Part shown: positions 1-9,229 of the stretch, piece by piece
Numbering within the stretch: the stretch's first letter is position 1
Layout: each line of letters starts with the position of its first letter
Assembly: GCA_000697335.1 (NCBI GenBank)
Contig: JNEM01016487.1
Coordinates: 1 to 13,036 of the forward strand
Length of the DNA stretch: 13,036 bases
Direction of reading: 5' to 3'
From: Conidiobolus incongruus B7586
Lineage: Eukaryota; Entomophthoromycota; Entomophthoromycetes; Entomophthorales; Conidiobolaceae
Notes under the pieces: generated by a model
Told to the model about the DNA's origin: nothing
The model's database searches: none
The model's input: only the letters and a program-made list of their open reading frames with translations
Made by a program: the position numbers and the translations under genes

Positions 1-359
1 ATATAATTTAATTAACTATAAATTATATAATTAATTTATACTTTTATAATTAAATTAATTATATAAATAGCATTAGATTATTTAATAAACTAGGTTCTTC
101 TCTTTTTTCTTTAATTTTTACTATTATTTATCTTTTTCACTATCTTTAAAATTAAAACTATATTCTATTAATACTATAGTATATTAACATAACCTAATAT
201 AAATCTTAATATATTAGTGACTTATCTTAATTTAAAGCTTAATTAAACTTTGTTTATATTACATATTATAGCTATATTATAACATTATATTTTATATTAT
301 ATTATTTTTTTATTAAAGTTTTCTTCTATATTATATTAGTAATTACCACTATACTTATA
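1..359 (+). repeat. E1 5' LTR (left edge cut by window)
   Basis: This stretch matches the reverse complement of 12554-12945 and of 7243-7638 along its whole length, and matches the two parts of the E1 3' LTR. The end at 359 is set by alignment with the E2 LTRs, whose outer sense-strand end is a clear CA. The complete LTR would be about 395 bp. Confidence 0.93.
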
Positions 360-520
360 TAATAGCAATAATAAAATTACTAAAAACCTATTAGAAATTA
401 ATAATTACCTGTATTAAATCTATTATTGCTATTTTAAATTTTATTTATAACCTATTTTATTGTAATTTAATATTATATACTATAATATCATTAAAAAAAT
501 ATACCCTTATATTATTTTAA
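360..520 (+). other. E1 leader with primer-binding region
   Basis: This is the non-coding stretch between the 5' LTR and the first gag-like sequence. It is conserved in E2 (about 12393-12553, - strand). The minus-strand primer site should lie in the first 20 bases, but the sequence is too decayed to say which tRNA, or a self-priming mechanism, was used. Confidence 0.5.
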
Positions 521-1600
521 TAATGATAGTAGCTTAATTATTAAGTGAATCTAAGACTTTAGTCTTTAAAAGCTTATTACCCTCTAATAAGCTTATATTC
601 AACTACTTTTAATTAAGAAAAATATAACTTAAAAAGCTTAAATCTAATAAACTAGTTACTTCACTATAATTAATATATTAAATTATCTCTTTAGTGTTTT
701 TAGAAACAAATTAACTACTTATAATAATTATAACAACCCTTATAAACTTAAAAACTATTTTAAAAATATAAAAAATTACTTTAATTTAATTCTTAATAGA
801 GATTTAAAAAATATCTTTAAATTAGCTATTTTTTTAGAAAAATTTTTTTATACTTAATAGTTAACTTATTACAAGCTTAATCCTAAAGATTCTTTAAATG
901 GATAACTTATTACAAAAATATAAATTTCTAAACAATTGGAAAAAGCTTTTAAAAAAAGATATTACCTAAAAATTCAATTTTAATTAACAAAAGAAAAGCT
1001 TTTTTAACTTAAATAAAAAACTTCTATAAGATAATTAATTAAGAAATTTAATAAGATATATTTAAATATATTAAATATTACTGAAGAAAAATAAATCTAT
1101 ACATTATTACAATATCTTAACTCTTAAGTAAAACTCTAGTTAATTAACAGGGAACATTTTAATAATATGTTTTTTTTTCTAATATTTGTGATATAATAAT
1201 TATAATTAATGATTTTTTTTATTTTATTACTAAATTTTCTTATCCTAAAAATTAATCCTTTAAAACTTATTTTAACTTATTTAAATCTCAAATGATATAT
1301 GTTTCTGCTTTAAAACTCTATGAAAAAACCTTTAGTAAAGAAGTTAAAGCTTATTTAAGAGTAAATAAAGGTTATTATTATTGTTGAAAGATATAAGTTA
1401 ATTATAGAGTTGATAAGTATTTTCTCAAAAAGCAATATTTGTTTAATTTTTAATAATCTTAATTTACCAACCACAAAACAAACCTGAATAATATTAATAT
1501 CACTTTAAAATCACTTTTTTCATAATTAATTAGTAGATTTTAATTTAATCCATAAAAATTCTAATACACTAAAGATTTTACAAATTAAACTATATATACC
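520..1600 (+). pseudogene. E1 gag remnant with a trace of a zinc knuckle
   Basis: The region sits where gag belongs, between the leader and the protease. It is lysine- and leucine-rich in several frames and colinear with E2 at about 11310-12393 (- strand). A short Lys-Gly-aromatic-Cys stretch near 1367-1420 resembles the start of the CCHC zinc knuckle at the end of Gypsy nucleocapsids and lies at the expected distance from the protease. Gag would form the virus-like particle and the knuckle would bind RNA. Gag is the least conserved part of these elements, so the call rests mainly on position. Broken, with many interruptions. Confidence 0.6.
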
Positions 1601-1689
1601 AGAAATATCTAACTAATTAAACTACTAAAAACTAAAAATACTCTAGTAACTAATTTACTTTATAATTTTTTACCTTTAACTATTATCTT

Positions 1690-1970
1690 ATTATTTGTTT
1701 TAACTAGATATTTTATAGATATACTTGTTAATGTTTTAATTAACTTTAGTTGTTTTAATTGTATTATTTTTGTTATTATTACAAAACTATCTTTACCTAT
1801 TTAAAAAAGCAGCTTAAAAACTAAATATAGTAATAACTTAATAGAACAAACATCTAATACTATATTTAGATATTTATTACTATCTTTTAACTACTCCCAA
1901 TATATTAAATTTTTAGTTGGTAATATTAGTTACAATTTTATACTAGGTTACAATTAGTTTAAATAATATA
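1690..1970 (+). pseudogene. E1 retropepsin-like protease remnant
   Basis: The region between gag and reverse transcriptase contains a hydrophobic stretch followed by Phe-Ile-Asp, as in retropepsins of fungal Gypsy elements. Near 1945-1965 there is an Ile-Leu-Gly-like stretch, the usual end of the protease fold just before the linker to the polymerase. The E2 counterpart at about 10950-11299 aligns well. The family enzyme is a dimeric aspartic protease that matures the polyprotein. Broken, and assigned partly by position. Confidence 0.6.
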
Positions 1971-2339
1971 ATTTTTTATCTATGAGTATTATTTTAAAAA
2001 GTTACAAATTTATTTTATTTATATTCCAAAAAAAATTAATAGAATTAATTTTAAAAAATTTATATTATTTTATTATAAAACTACCAAATATTTTATCTAA
2101 TACCAACTCTATTATTATGTCAAATAATTTTATTATTATAAGCAAAAACTAATGTAAAAAAATAATTAAAAACTATAATATTTTATAAAGATATATATTT
2201 GTTTATTATTTATCTATTAATACTTTATTTGTTAATTTCAATAAAGTTATAACTAATAACTACTTCTTATATAATATAATAAGTTAATTTATTAATATTT
2301 TTAAATTAGTAAATGAATTACTTTTTAAACATAATATTA

Positions 2340-3150
2340 AATATAAAATTAAACTTCTCTTAAATATAAAACTATATTTAAAGCTTATTTATCATTTATC
2401 TCTTAAATAATATAAAACATTAAAAGAAGAAATCTAAAAATTACTTGAAAATAAATATATTAAACCTTTTTCCTCACTATAAAATCCTCTTATTCTTTTT
2501 ATATAAAAGGTTGATAGTGGTTAAAGATTATATATTAATAGCTATATTTTAAACTCTAAAATTATCAAGGATAAAACTTTATTACTAAACCTATATAATA
2601 TTAAAGATAAACTATTTAAATCAATTATATTCATTAAATTAGATATTAGAAATAGTTATTATAATATTAAAGTTAAAGAAAATTCTATTTTTTTAATTAT
2701 TTTCAATACTCTACTAGGTTATTACAAATTTATTGTTATAAATATTAAATTATATAATATCTTTATAATTTTTACTTAATTTATCAATTCCCTTTTTAAC
2801 CTTGTTTTTAATAACTATATTATTACTTATTTTAATGATATTTTAATCTATTTAAAATCTAAAAAAGAATATATCTAATATATTAATTAGGTTTTACAAA
2901 TTATTCAAGAATATAAATTATCTTTAAAGCTATCAAAATATATTTTTAATATTTCTTCTATCTTTTTTTATAGTTATATTGTTTCATTTTAAGAAATTAG
3001 TATTAATTTAACTAAACTTAATGATGTAAAAACTTTTACTATATTTATAAACAAAGATTAACTTATGTTTATACTTAGATTATTAAATTGTTTTAAATAT
3101 TTCATTAATTTTTTAGTTAAAGTTACAACCCCTCTAATTAATTTATTAAG
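2340..3150 (+). pseudogene. E1 reverse transcriptase remnant
   Basis: This is the best preserved part. The order of recognisable blocks is the fingers segment ending in a Pro-x-Ile-Leu-Phe-like stretch (about 2460-2510), the Lys-Leu-Asp block (about 2635-2650), the FINSLFN segment typical of the Gypsy 'FIN' block (about 2780-2800), the neighbourhood of the catalytic YxDD box (about 2825-2860), and the thumb region with PLINLL (about 3130-3150). This layout is specific for Ty3/Gypsy polymerases. The same segment occurs twice more in the window: in E2 (about 9760-10570, - strand) and in the E0 pieces at 6984-7242 and 12951-13036. Broken, with many interruptions. Confidence 0.9.
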
Positions 3151-3159
3151 AAAAGACTT

Positions 3160-3680
3160 TTTTTTTAATGAACTTTACTATATACTTTTTACATAAATAT
3201 TTTAATTTTCTATATTACTAATATTCTTATTTTATTTATTTTTAATTTTAAACTACTTACTATTCTTTTATTAACTCTAATTCTTTTATAATTGGTAGAT
3301 AATTAACTTAGTTTAAATTTAATTTATATTTTACCTTTTAACTATAGGATAATATAATGAATAAGGAAGAATAAGTTGAGTTTGACCTTAAAAACATTAC
3401 TTTAAAGTTTATAACATTCTAGTTAAGAAAAATAAAGGTAACTAAATTAAAATACCTAGTTTATAAATAAAAACTCTTTACTTTAATAGAAATATTCAAA
3501 AATCATTTATATCTCTTATTTTATAACTTTTTCCTAATATTTACAAATTATAAATTACTTATTTACTTAAATACTCAAAAGTATTCATCAAGAAAATAAG
3601 TTTGGTAAATTAAAATTATCTAAGCTTATTTTTTCTTTATCTAATATCTTTTAGGTTAATAAAATTATATTATAGATACT
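3160..3680 (+). pseudogene. E1 RNase H remnant
   Basis: This follows the polymerase thumb without a gap. The reading is poor in E1, but the colinear region of E2 (about 9230-9750) shows PAELKYLVY, KLFALVEIIKNH and ILTNHK. These are the middle and late blocks of Gypsy RNase H, in which the host-element enzyme removes RNA from the hybrid during reverse transcription. E1 retains the same blocks in weaker form near 3440-3560. Broken. Confidence 0.75.
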
Positions 3681-3949
3681 TTGTTAAAAATTTTTACATA
3701 TCTATCTTTTTATTCTAATTATAAAAACTTAACAGATATTAACTTAATAATTATTAATAAAGGAAATGAAAAATTTATTAAATTATTTTAAGTGATATTA
3801 TTAAATAATGATTTCTTTATTTTAATTAAACAAGAACTCACTAAACTATTAGAAAATTAATTAAAATATGTCAAACAATTTAAAATCATAGATAACTTAC
3901 TATATTATATTAATTGTTTATATGTCCCTAATATTCTTAAGAGTTAATA

Positions 3950-4720
3950 AGTAATATTTAATGAATATTATTATTTACTTGTTAAAAGATATTAAAACTA
4001 GTTAAAAACTGCTGAGAGTATTAAAATAAAATATTACTAGCTTTCCTTAGTTAAATTAGTTTAGAAATATATTAATACCTGTAATATATGCTAAAAAACT
4101 AAATATAATACCTAATTAAAATATAATAAACTTATTTCTTTACAAGACCCTAATAAAATTTAATAATAAATTTAACTTGATTTTATAGAAATTCTTAAAT
4201 TAACAACTAGTTATAACAATTTACTAATTATAATTGATTTATTCTTTAAATATGCTTATTTTATTCCCTTTTTCAAAACTTCTATAGCTAAAAATATTAT
4301 ATAACTTTTATTCTTTAATATCTTTACCTACTATAGAATTCCACAAACTATTATATCTGATAAAGATATATGATTCAACTCTTAAATCTAGAAGTTACTA
4401 TCCTTTTCTTTCAAGATTAATCTAGTTATATCTACTATTAATTATTATTAAACTAATAAACTTTTTGAAAAAACTATTAAAACCTTAAAGCAAATCATTA
4501 AAGCTTATATTAGTATTAATTAGTTAAATTAAAATACCTATATCTACTAACTTTAATATTCATTTAATATTTTTATTAATAAATTAATAAACTTTAACCT
4601 TTATTTTATTTATTATAACAAACATCTTAACTTAATAATTGTTTTGAAATTTTAAATCAACTTACCTTTAAATATTATTAAATTTTAATCTAATTTCAAA
4701 TATATTAATTCCCTTATTAA
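3950..4720 (+). pseudogene. E1 integrase remnant (zinc-binding domain and core)
   Basis: The N-terminal zinc-binding region (about 3950-4120) ends with a Cys-x-x-Cys pair in NTCNICKKTK. The catalytic core follows with DFIE (about 4180), a YAYFIPFFKT stretch (about 4255-4285) and IPQTIISDKD (about 4340-4370), at the spacing of the first two acidic blocks of Gypsy integrases. A lysine-rich helix matching the third-block region follows at about 4460-4510. The family enzyme inserts the cDNA and makes 5-bp target duplications, which agrees with the duplication seen around E2. Broken. Confidence 0.87.
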
Positions 4721-4859
4721 ATTTAACTTGGAAGAAAATTAAAGGATTATAGAATAACAATATTTGAAGTTATTTAAGAATCTTTTAAATATAAAACTAA
4801 TATGTTTATATACTTAGAACAATCTACTTTTAAACCTATCTTACTCAAATCTAACTTAA

Positions 4860-5050
4860 ATCTAAAATACTTTCTATAATATTATAATACCTATAAAATT
4901 TTATATATTAATTTAAATTTTAAAAATATTATCTTAGAATTACCTTTAACTTTAAAGATCAACTTTACCTTTTACATATCTAAAATCAAACTTTATTTTA
5001 AAGATTTTAATACTTTTCTTAATTAATTAAAAGCCCCAAAACTAAATCTA
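4860..5050 (+). pseudogene. E1 integrase C-terminal region
   Basis: A stretch reading LELPLTLKINFTFYISKIK (about 4937-4993) matches the segment of chromovirus integrases where a Tyr-x-Leu-x-Leu-Pro block is followed by His-Pro-Val-Phe-His-Val-Ser. It is the bridge between the catalytic core and the chromodomain. The E2 counterpart lies at about 7860-8050 on the - strand. Broken. Confidence 0.75.
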
Positions 5051-5059
5051 ATTATTAAT

Positions 5060-5225
5060 TAAAATAGAGAAAAAGAATACTATGTTAATTACATAATTAA
5101 ATCTAAATCTATTAGGAATAAGCTTTATTTCTATATAAAATAAATAAGTAATCTTATTAAGAAAACTATATAAAAACCTCTAGAAAATATTAAGAATACT
5201 TTAACTTATTATATTTATTTACAAA
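5060..5225 (+). pseudogene. E1 chromodomain remnant
   Basis: The end of the polyprotein shows a Glu-Tyr-x-Val-like start (KEYYVNYII, about 5070-5096), then KLYFYIK (about 5121-5141) and KPLENIKN (about 5175-5198). These match the strand-strand-helix layout of chromodomains, including the Trp-Glu-Pro-Leu-Glu-Asn-Leu block that precedes the helix. The domain marks the element as a chromovirus. In this group it reads histone methylation and is thought to steer integration to heterochromatin. The E2 counterpart is at about 7690-7850. Broken. Confidence 0.82.
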
Positions 5226-5260
5226 AATCTAAAGAGTATGTTTTTTCTAAAAAACCTACT

Positions 5261-5267
5261 AGGGGAG
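5261..5267 (+). other. E1 polypurine tract
   Basis: AGGGGAG immediately precedes the TGTTA start of the 3' LTR. This is the plus-strand priming site of LTR elements, and it is one of the few G-rich runs left in the window. The identical tract, reversed, adjoins the E2 LTR at 7639-7645. Confidence 0.9.
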
Positions 5268-5483
5268 TGTTAAAAGATTAATTCTTTAAATTATTATATA
5301 TACTTTTATATAATTAAAGTAATTATAAAATATATGATTAATTTATACTTTTATTGCTGAATTAATTATATAAATAATATTAGATTATCTAATAAACTAA
5401 GATCATCTTTTTTTCTTTTCATTTTTATTATTACTTATTATTTTTATTATATCTAAGATTAAAACTATATTTTGTTAATATTA
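5268..5483 (+). repeat. E1 3' LTR, first part
   Basis: Begins with TGTTA after the polypurine tract and follows the other LTRs of the family until about 5483, where the match stops abruptly inside TTAATATTA. The remaining part of the LTR lies at 6793-6983, beyond the mariner. Confidence 0.92.
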
Positions 5484-5485
5484 CT

Positions 5486-5515
5486 TTATAATTTAAATAA
5501 TGGGAATTTTTTGCA
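5486..5515 (+). repeat. candidate left terminal inverted repeat of the mariner
   Basis: Starts TTATA and includes AATGGGAATTTTTT. Read against the reverse complement of 6760-6792 it agrees at most positions, several of the differences being G against A. About 30 bp is the usual size for mariner termini. Low complexity makes the call tentative. Confidence 0.5.
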
Positions 5516-5639
5516 ATTGAAAAAAAATAAATATTTTAATATATAAAAAGTCAAAATAAATATATATTATAAAATTAATAATTTCTTTTATTTCTAATAA
5601 CTTTTTGCTATATTTTTAGCAAAGATCTAATACCTAAAA

Positions 5640-6600
5640 CAGTTCTTTTTATTAAGAATTGAAATTTGATATTTTATAAACTAATTAAATTTTCTTGCAA
5701 AAATTTTTTTTCCTGTAAGCTGGTCTTTTAATTACCTAAAACAATTATAATCACATAGGTTATAATCTAAAGAATATACTAGATATAGTAGTTTTTTCCA
5801 GTTATTTTTAATTAAAAACTTTTTTACAACTTTAGATTTATGTATTTTATAATTATTATACAAAATAATAGGTTTTCTCAAATTATATTAAGAATATTAA
5901 TTAGAAATACTTTTATTTAAAAAAGAAATATAAAGTTTACTATTAACTGATTTTCCTTTAAAAACTAAATAATAATAACATATGCTATTATAATCTATTA
6001 CAACAATTAACATTTATCTATCAACAAAGTGTTTATTTAAAGGAATTTGTAGAAGAGGTTGATTTAGCTTAATCCAACACTTTGATTAATATTTTGGTAA
6101 AGGATTATACAAAAGAATCTAAAATTCATCAATTGTAATAATTTGCTGTAAAATCCTTGGTTTCTAGCTATACCTTAGTAAGTTTTATCTAGCAATAACT
6201 ACTGTAGCTTTTTTTAAGCTTTAGTTAAATAATAAGGTACCTATTTTATATTTTTATTAATTAATTTTAATTTAAACTTTAATATATATAAAATACTTAT
6301 ATAACTAATATTAAAGTATTTTGATAATTCTTTAGCTGAAATAAAAAGATACTTTTTAATATATTTTTTTACTTTATTAATAATTAGAAAAGTGTTAGTT
6401 AAAATTAGTCTTTTAGATTTTAACAGGTTTTGGGTAATTTCTCTCTTGACTTTAAAATAATTTACTTAATAATAAATTGTTGATTTAGATAATGTTTCAT
6501 TATTAAAAGTTGCTTATAAATTTTAAATAATTTTAAAGGGTTTATGGTTAAATTATACTAATACTAAAATAAAAAACTTTTGATGGTTATTATTTGGTTT
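5640..6600 (-). pseudogene. mariner (D34D) transposase pseudogene
   Basis: Cut-and-paste transposase remnant. An N-terminal helix-turn-helix region (about 6400-6600) ends near LPKTC, which sits at the Arg-Ser-Gly-Arg-Pro linker of the family. The second DNA-binding region contains AKELSKYFNIS (6304-6336) and VPYYLTKA (6217-6240), matching the conserved Trp-Val-Pro-His-x-Leu-Thr block. The catalytic part reads in one frame: ITIDEF (6122-6139, first Asp at 6128-6130), YNNYKIHK (5837-5860) in place of HDNARPHT, and YSLDYNLCDYNCF (about 5738-5776), with the third Asp at 5750-5752. Ninety codons separate the first and second catalytic positions, and 34 the second and third. The second Asp is replaced by Asn. 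The three blocks lie in three frames, so there are at least two frameshifts, and there are several in-frame stops. No start codon was identified. Dead enzyme. Confidence 0.88.
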
Positions 6601-6660
6601 AAGTATAATTAAATTAAAAAATTAATTTTAAAAAATTATTTTTTTAATTAAAAAAGTTAT

Positions 6661-6681
6661 TATATATATATATATATATAT
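6661..6681. repeat. (TA)n microsatellite
   Basis: About ten TA units lie between the mariner transposase start and its right end. This is simple repeat expansion within AT-rich untranslated sequence and has no evident function. Confidence 0.9.
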
Positions 6682-6759
6682 TTTAAAACTATTTATTTTC
6701 CTATCTGTTTTATATATATTTTTTTATTTGAAACTCATAATAAGTTTGAAAAATTAGAA

Positions 6760-6792
6760 ATTAAAATATTTCTTATTTTTTTAATTCTATAA
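6760..6792 (-). repeat. candidate right terminal inverted repeat of the mariner
   Basis: The reverse complement begins TTATA and reads AATAAGAAATATTTT, partly matching the left end at 5486-5515. It lies directly against the point where the LTR sequence resumes. Tentative because of AT richness. Confidence 0.5.
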
Positions 6793-6983
6793 TAATATTA
6801 TAGTATATTAACACTACCTAATATAAATTTTAATTTATCAATAACTTATCTCAGTTTAAAGCTTAATTAAACTTTGTTTATATTATATATTATAGCTATA
6901 TTATAATATTGTATTTTATATTATATTATTTTTATATTAAAGTTTTCCTCTATACTATATTGGTAATTATTACCATATTTACA
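6793..6983 (+). repeat. E1 3' LTR, second part
   Basis: Resumes the LTR sequence exactly where the first part stopped at 5483 and runs to ACA at 6983, the expected CA end. Next to it begins reverse transcriptase sequence of E0 instead of unique flank. Confidence 0.92.
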
Positions 6984-7242
6984 AAATTAATCATATTCAC
7001 TAAATTTGATATTAAAAATAAATATCATATTATTAAAATTAAAGAAAATTTTATTTTTTTAACTATTTTTAATATTTTTTTAAGCTACTATAGATTTATT
7101 ATTATAAACTTTAGATTATATAATATTTTTATAACTTTTATATAATTTATCAATTCCCTTTTTAATCTTAATTTTAATAAATTTATTATCATTTAATTTA
7201 ATAATTTCTTAATCTATTTAAAAATTAAAGAGAAATATATTT
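6984..7242 (+). mobile_element. E0: internal reverse transcriptase piece of an older copy of the same family
   Basis: These 259 bp align without a gap to E1 2618-2876, from just before the Lys-Leu-Asp block to just past the YxDD neighbourhood. The piece has no LTR of its own here: E1 abuts it on the left and E2 on the right. It continues after E2 at 12946. An open stretch starting in the preceding LTR and running into this piece (6909-7145) is a chance reading across the junction and not a gene. Fossil, broken. Confidence 0.92.
7238..7242. repeat. E2 target site duplication, left copy
   Basis: TATTT directly before the TG end of the E2 LTR; the same five bases follow the other end at 12946-12950. 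Five bases is the usual duplication for Ty3/Gypsy integrases. Confidence 0.88.
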
Positions 7243-7638
7243 TGTAAGTGTAATAGTAGTTAAACTAATATAGTATAGAGGAAGACTTAATATAAAAGTA
7301 GTGTGTATAAAACATAGTAATATAATGTAGCTATAGTGTATAAGTGTAAACTAAATTTAATTAAGCTTTAAACTAGGATAAGTTATTGATATATTAAGAT
7401 TTATATTAGGTAGTGTTAATATCCTATATTATTAATAGAATATAGTTTCAATTTTTGAAATAATGTAAAAGTAAAAAATAATAAAAATTGAGAGGAAAAA
7501 AAAACCTAGTTTATTAGATAATTTAATATTATTTATATAATTAGTTTAACTATATAAGTATAAATTAATTATATAATTTATAGTTAATTGGATTATATGA
7601 AAGTGTATATAAGAATTTAAAAAACTAGTCTTTTAATA
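7243..7638 (-). repeat. E2 3' LTR
   Basis: Starts TGTAAGTG, which read in sense gives the CA end, and finishes next to the polypurine tract at 7639-7645. It aligns over its full length with 12554-12945 and, inverted, with the E1 LTRs. Confidence 0.94.
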
Positions 7639-7645
7639 CTCCCCT
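7639..7645 (-). other. E2 polypurine tract
   Basis: CTCCCCT on the + strand is AGGGGAG in the element's sense, directly upstream of its 3' LTR and identical to the E1 tract. Confidence 0.9.
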
Positions 7646-7689
7646 AGTAAATTTTTTAAAAGAGACACACTCCTTAAATTTTTACAAAT

Positions 7690-7850
7690 AGGTATAATAA
7701 GCTAAAATATTCTTAATATTTTCTAGAGGTTTTTATATAGCTTCTTTAATAAGATAACCTATCTATTTTATATAAAAATAAAGCTTATTCCTAATAGATT
7801 TAAACTTAATTATATAATCAATATAGTATTTTTCTTCTCTATCTTAATTA
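7690..7850 (-). pseudogene. E2 chromodomain remnant
   Basis: Colinear with the E1 chromodomain at 5060-5225 and lying just inside the polypurine tract. The Lys-Pro-Leu-Glu-Asn-Ile-like block can be read near 7710-7735 on the - strand. In this family the domain would contact methylated histone H3 and bias integration. Broken. Confidence 0.8.
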
Positions 7851-8179
7851 ATAATTAGATCTAGTTTTAAGGTTTTTAATTAATTAGGAAAAGTGTTAAA
7901 ATCTTCAAAATATGGTTTAATTTTAGATATGTGAAAGGTAAAGTTGATCCTCAAAGTTAGAAATAATTCCAAGGTAATATTTTCAAAATTTGAATCAATA
8001 GATTAATTTTTATAAAGACTATAATATAATAGTAAGTATTTAGGATTTAAGCTAAATTTAAATAAGGTAGGTTTAAGGGTAAATTGTTCTAAATATACAA
8101 ACATGTTAATTTTATATTTAAGAGGGTTTCTAAATAACTTTAAGTATTATTATTCTATAATCTTTTAATTTTCTTCTAA

Positions 8180-8965
8180 GTTAAATTTAACAAGGGAATT
8201 AATATATTTGATATTAGATTGAAATTCAATAATATTTAAAAATAAGTTGATTTAAAATTTCAAAACAATTATTAAGTTAGGATATTTATTATAATTAATA
8301 AAATAAAAGCTAAAACCTGTTGATTTGTTGACAAAAGTATTAAATAAATATTAAAGTTAGTAGATATAAGTATCTTAATTTAATTGATTAGTGTTAGTAT
8401 AAGCTTTAATTGTTTACTTTAAGGTTTTAATAGTTTTTTTTACAAGTTTATTAGTTTACTAATGATTAATAATAGACATAACTAGGTTAATTTTAAAGGA
8501 AAAAGATAGTGACTTCTAGAATTAAGAGTTGAATTGTGTATCTCTATCAAATATAATAGTTTGTGGAATTTTATAGTAGGTAAAGATATTAAAGAATAAT
8601 AATTATGTAACATCTTTAGCTATAGAAGTTTTGAAACAAAGAATAAAATAAACATATTTAGGAAATGAATCAATTGTAATTAATAAGTTATCATAACTAT
8701 TTGTTGATTTAGGAATTTCCATGAAATCAAGCTGGATTTGTTATTAAGTTTTATTAGGGACTTGTAGGGGAATAAGTTTATTATATTTTAGTTAAGTATT
8801 ATATTTAGTTCTTTAACATATATTATAGGTATTAGTATATTTCTAAATTAATTTAACTAGCAAAAGTTAGTAATACTTTATTTTAATTCTCTTAGCAGTT
8901 TTTAACTAGTTTTAATATTCTTTAACAAGTAAATTATAATATTCATTAAATATTGTTTGTTAAAT
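8180..8965 (-). pseudogene. E2 integrase remnant
   Basis: Mirror of E1 3950-4720. On the - strand the core acidic blocks can be followed at about 8720-8735 (Asp-Phe-x-Glu-like) and 8540-8575 (Pro-x-Thr-Ile-Ile-like). The lysine-rich third-block region follows at about 8400-8460, and the zinc-binding region lies before the core at about 8790-8965. The order and spacing match Gypsy integrases. The 5-bp duplication around E2 is the footprint left by this type of enzyme. Broken. Confidence 0.85.
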
Positions 8966-9229
8966 CTTAACAATGTTAGGAAAATATAGATAATTATTGT
9001 AGTATAATAAGTTATTGATAATTTTAAATCTTTTAACATATTTTAATTAGTTTTCTAATAGTTTAAAGAGTTATTCTTTAACTAAAATAAAGAAATTATT
9101 ATTTAATAGTGTTTCTTGAAATAGTTTAATAATTCTTTTATTTCCTTTATTAATAATCATTAAATTAATATTTACTAGATTTTTATAATTAGAATAAAAA
9201 GGTAAGTATGTAAAATTTTTTAACAAAGT

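Larger units (their letters stand above)
5484..6792 (-). mobile_element. mariner DNA transposon inserted in the E1 3' LTR
   Basis: About 1.3 kb of sequence absent from the other three LTRs interrupts the E1 3' LTR, a typical mariner length. It holds a - strand transposase remnant with the D34D spacing of the mariner family. The flanks share TAATATTA (5476-5483 and 6793-6800), which contains the TA that Tc1/mariner elements duplicate. The exact end points are uncertain by a few bases because target and element are both AT-rich. It carries no capsid or envelope gene. It postdates E1 because it sits in its LTR. Non-functional. Confidence 0.88.
1..6983 (+). mobile_element. E1: fossil Ty3/Gypsy chromovirus, nearly full length, with a mariner inside its 3' LTR
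   Basis: The order 5' LTR, gag, protease, reverse transcriptase, RNase H, integrase, chromodomain, polypurine tract, 3' LTR is that of a Ty3/Gypsy chromovirus. The window begins about 35-40 bp inside the 5' LTR, judged against the LTRs of E2. The internal region (360-5267) is 4,908 bp, against 4,915 bp in E2. The element is heavily broken, with dozens of interruptions spread over all coding parts. Its 3' end abuts a reverse transcriptase piece of an older copy of the same family, so E1 is nested in that copy. The left target duplication lies outside the window; the right one would be AAATT at 6984-6988. Confidence 0.92.

Noticed and set aside
5484-6792. Reading the insert in the E1 LTR as a Fot1/pogo-type element
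   Set aside because: The 34-codon spacing and the YSxDxxxxDYxxF block match mariner. Pogo/Fot1 transposases have different spacing and surrounding motifs.
6909-7145. 78-codon open frame on the + strand
   Set aside because: It begins inside the E1 3' LTR and runs across the junction into the E0 reverse transcriptase piece. It is a chance open stretch in AT-rich DNA and not a gene.
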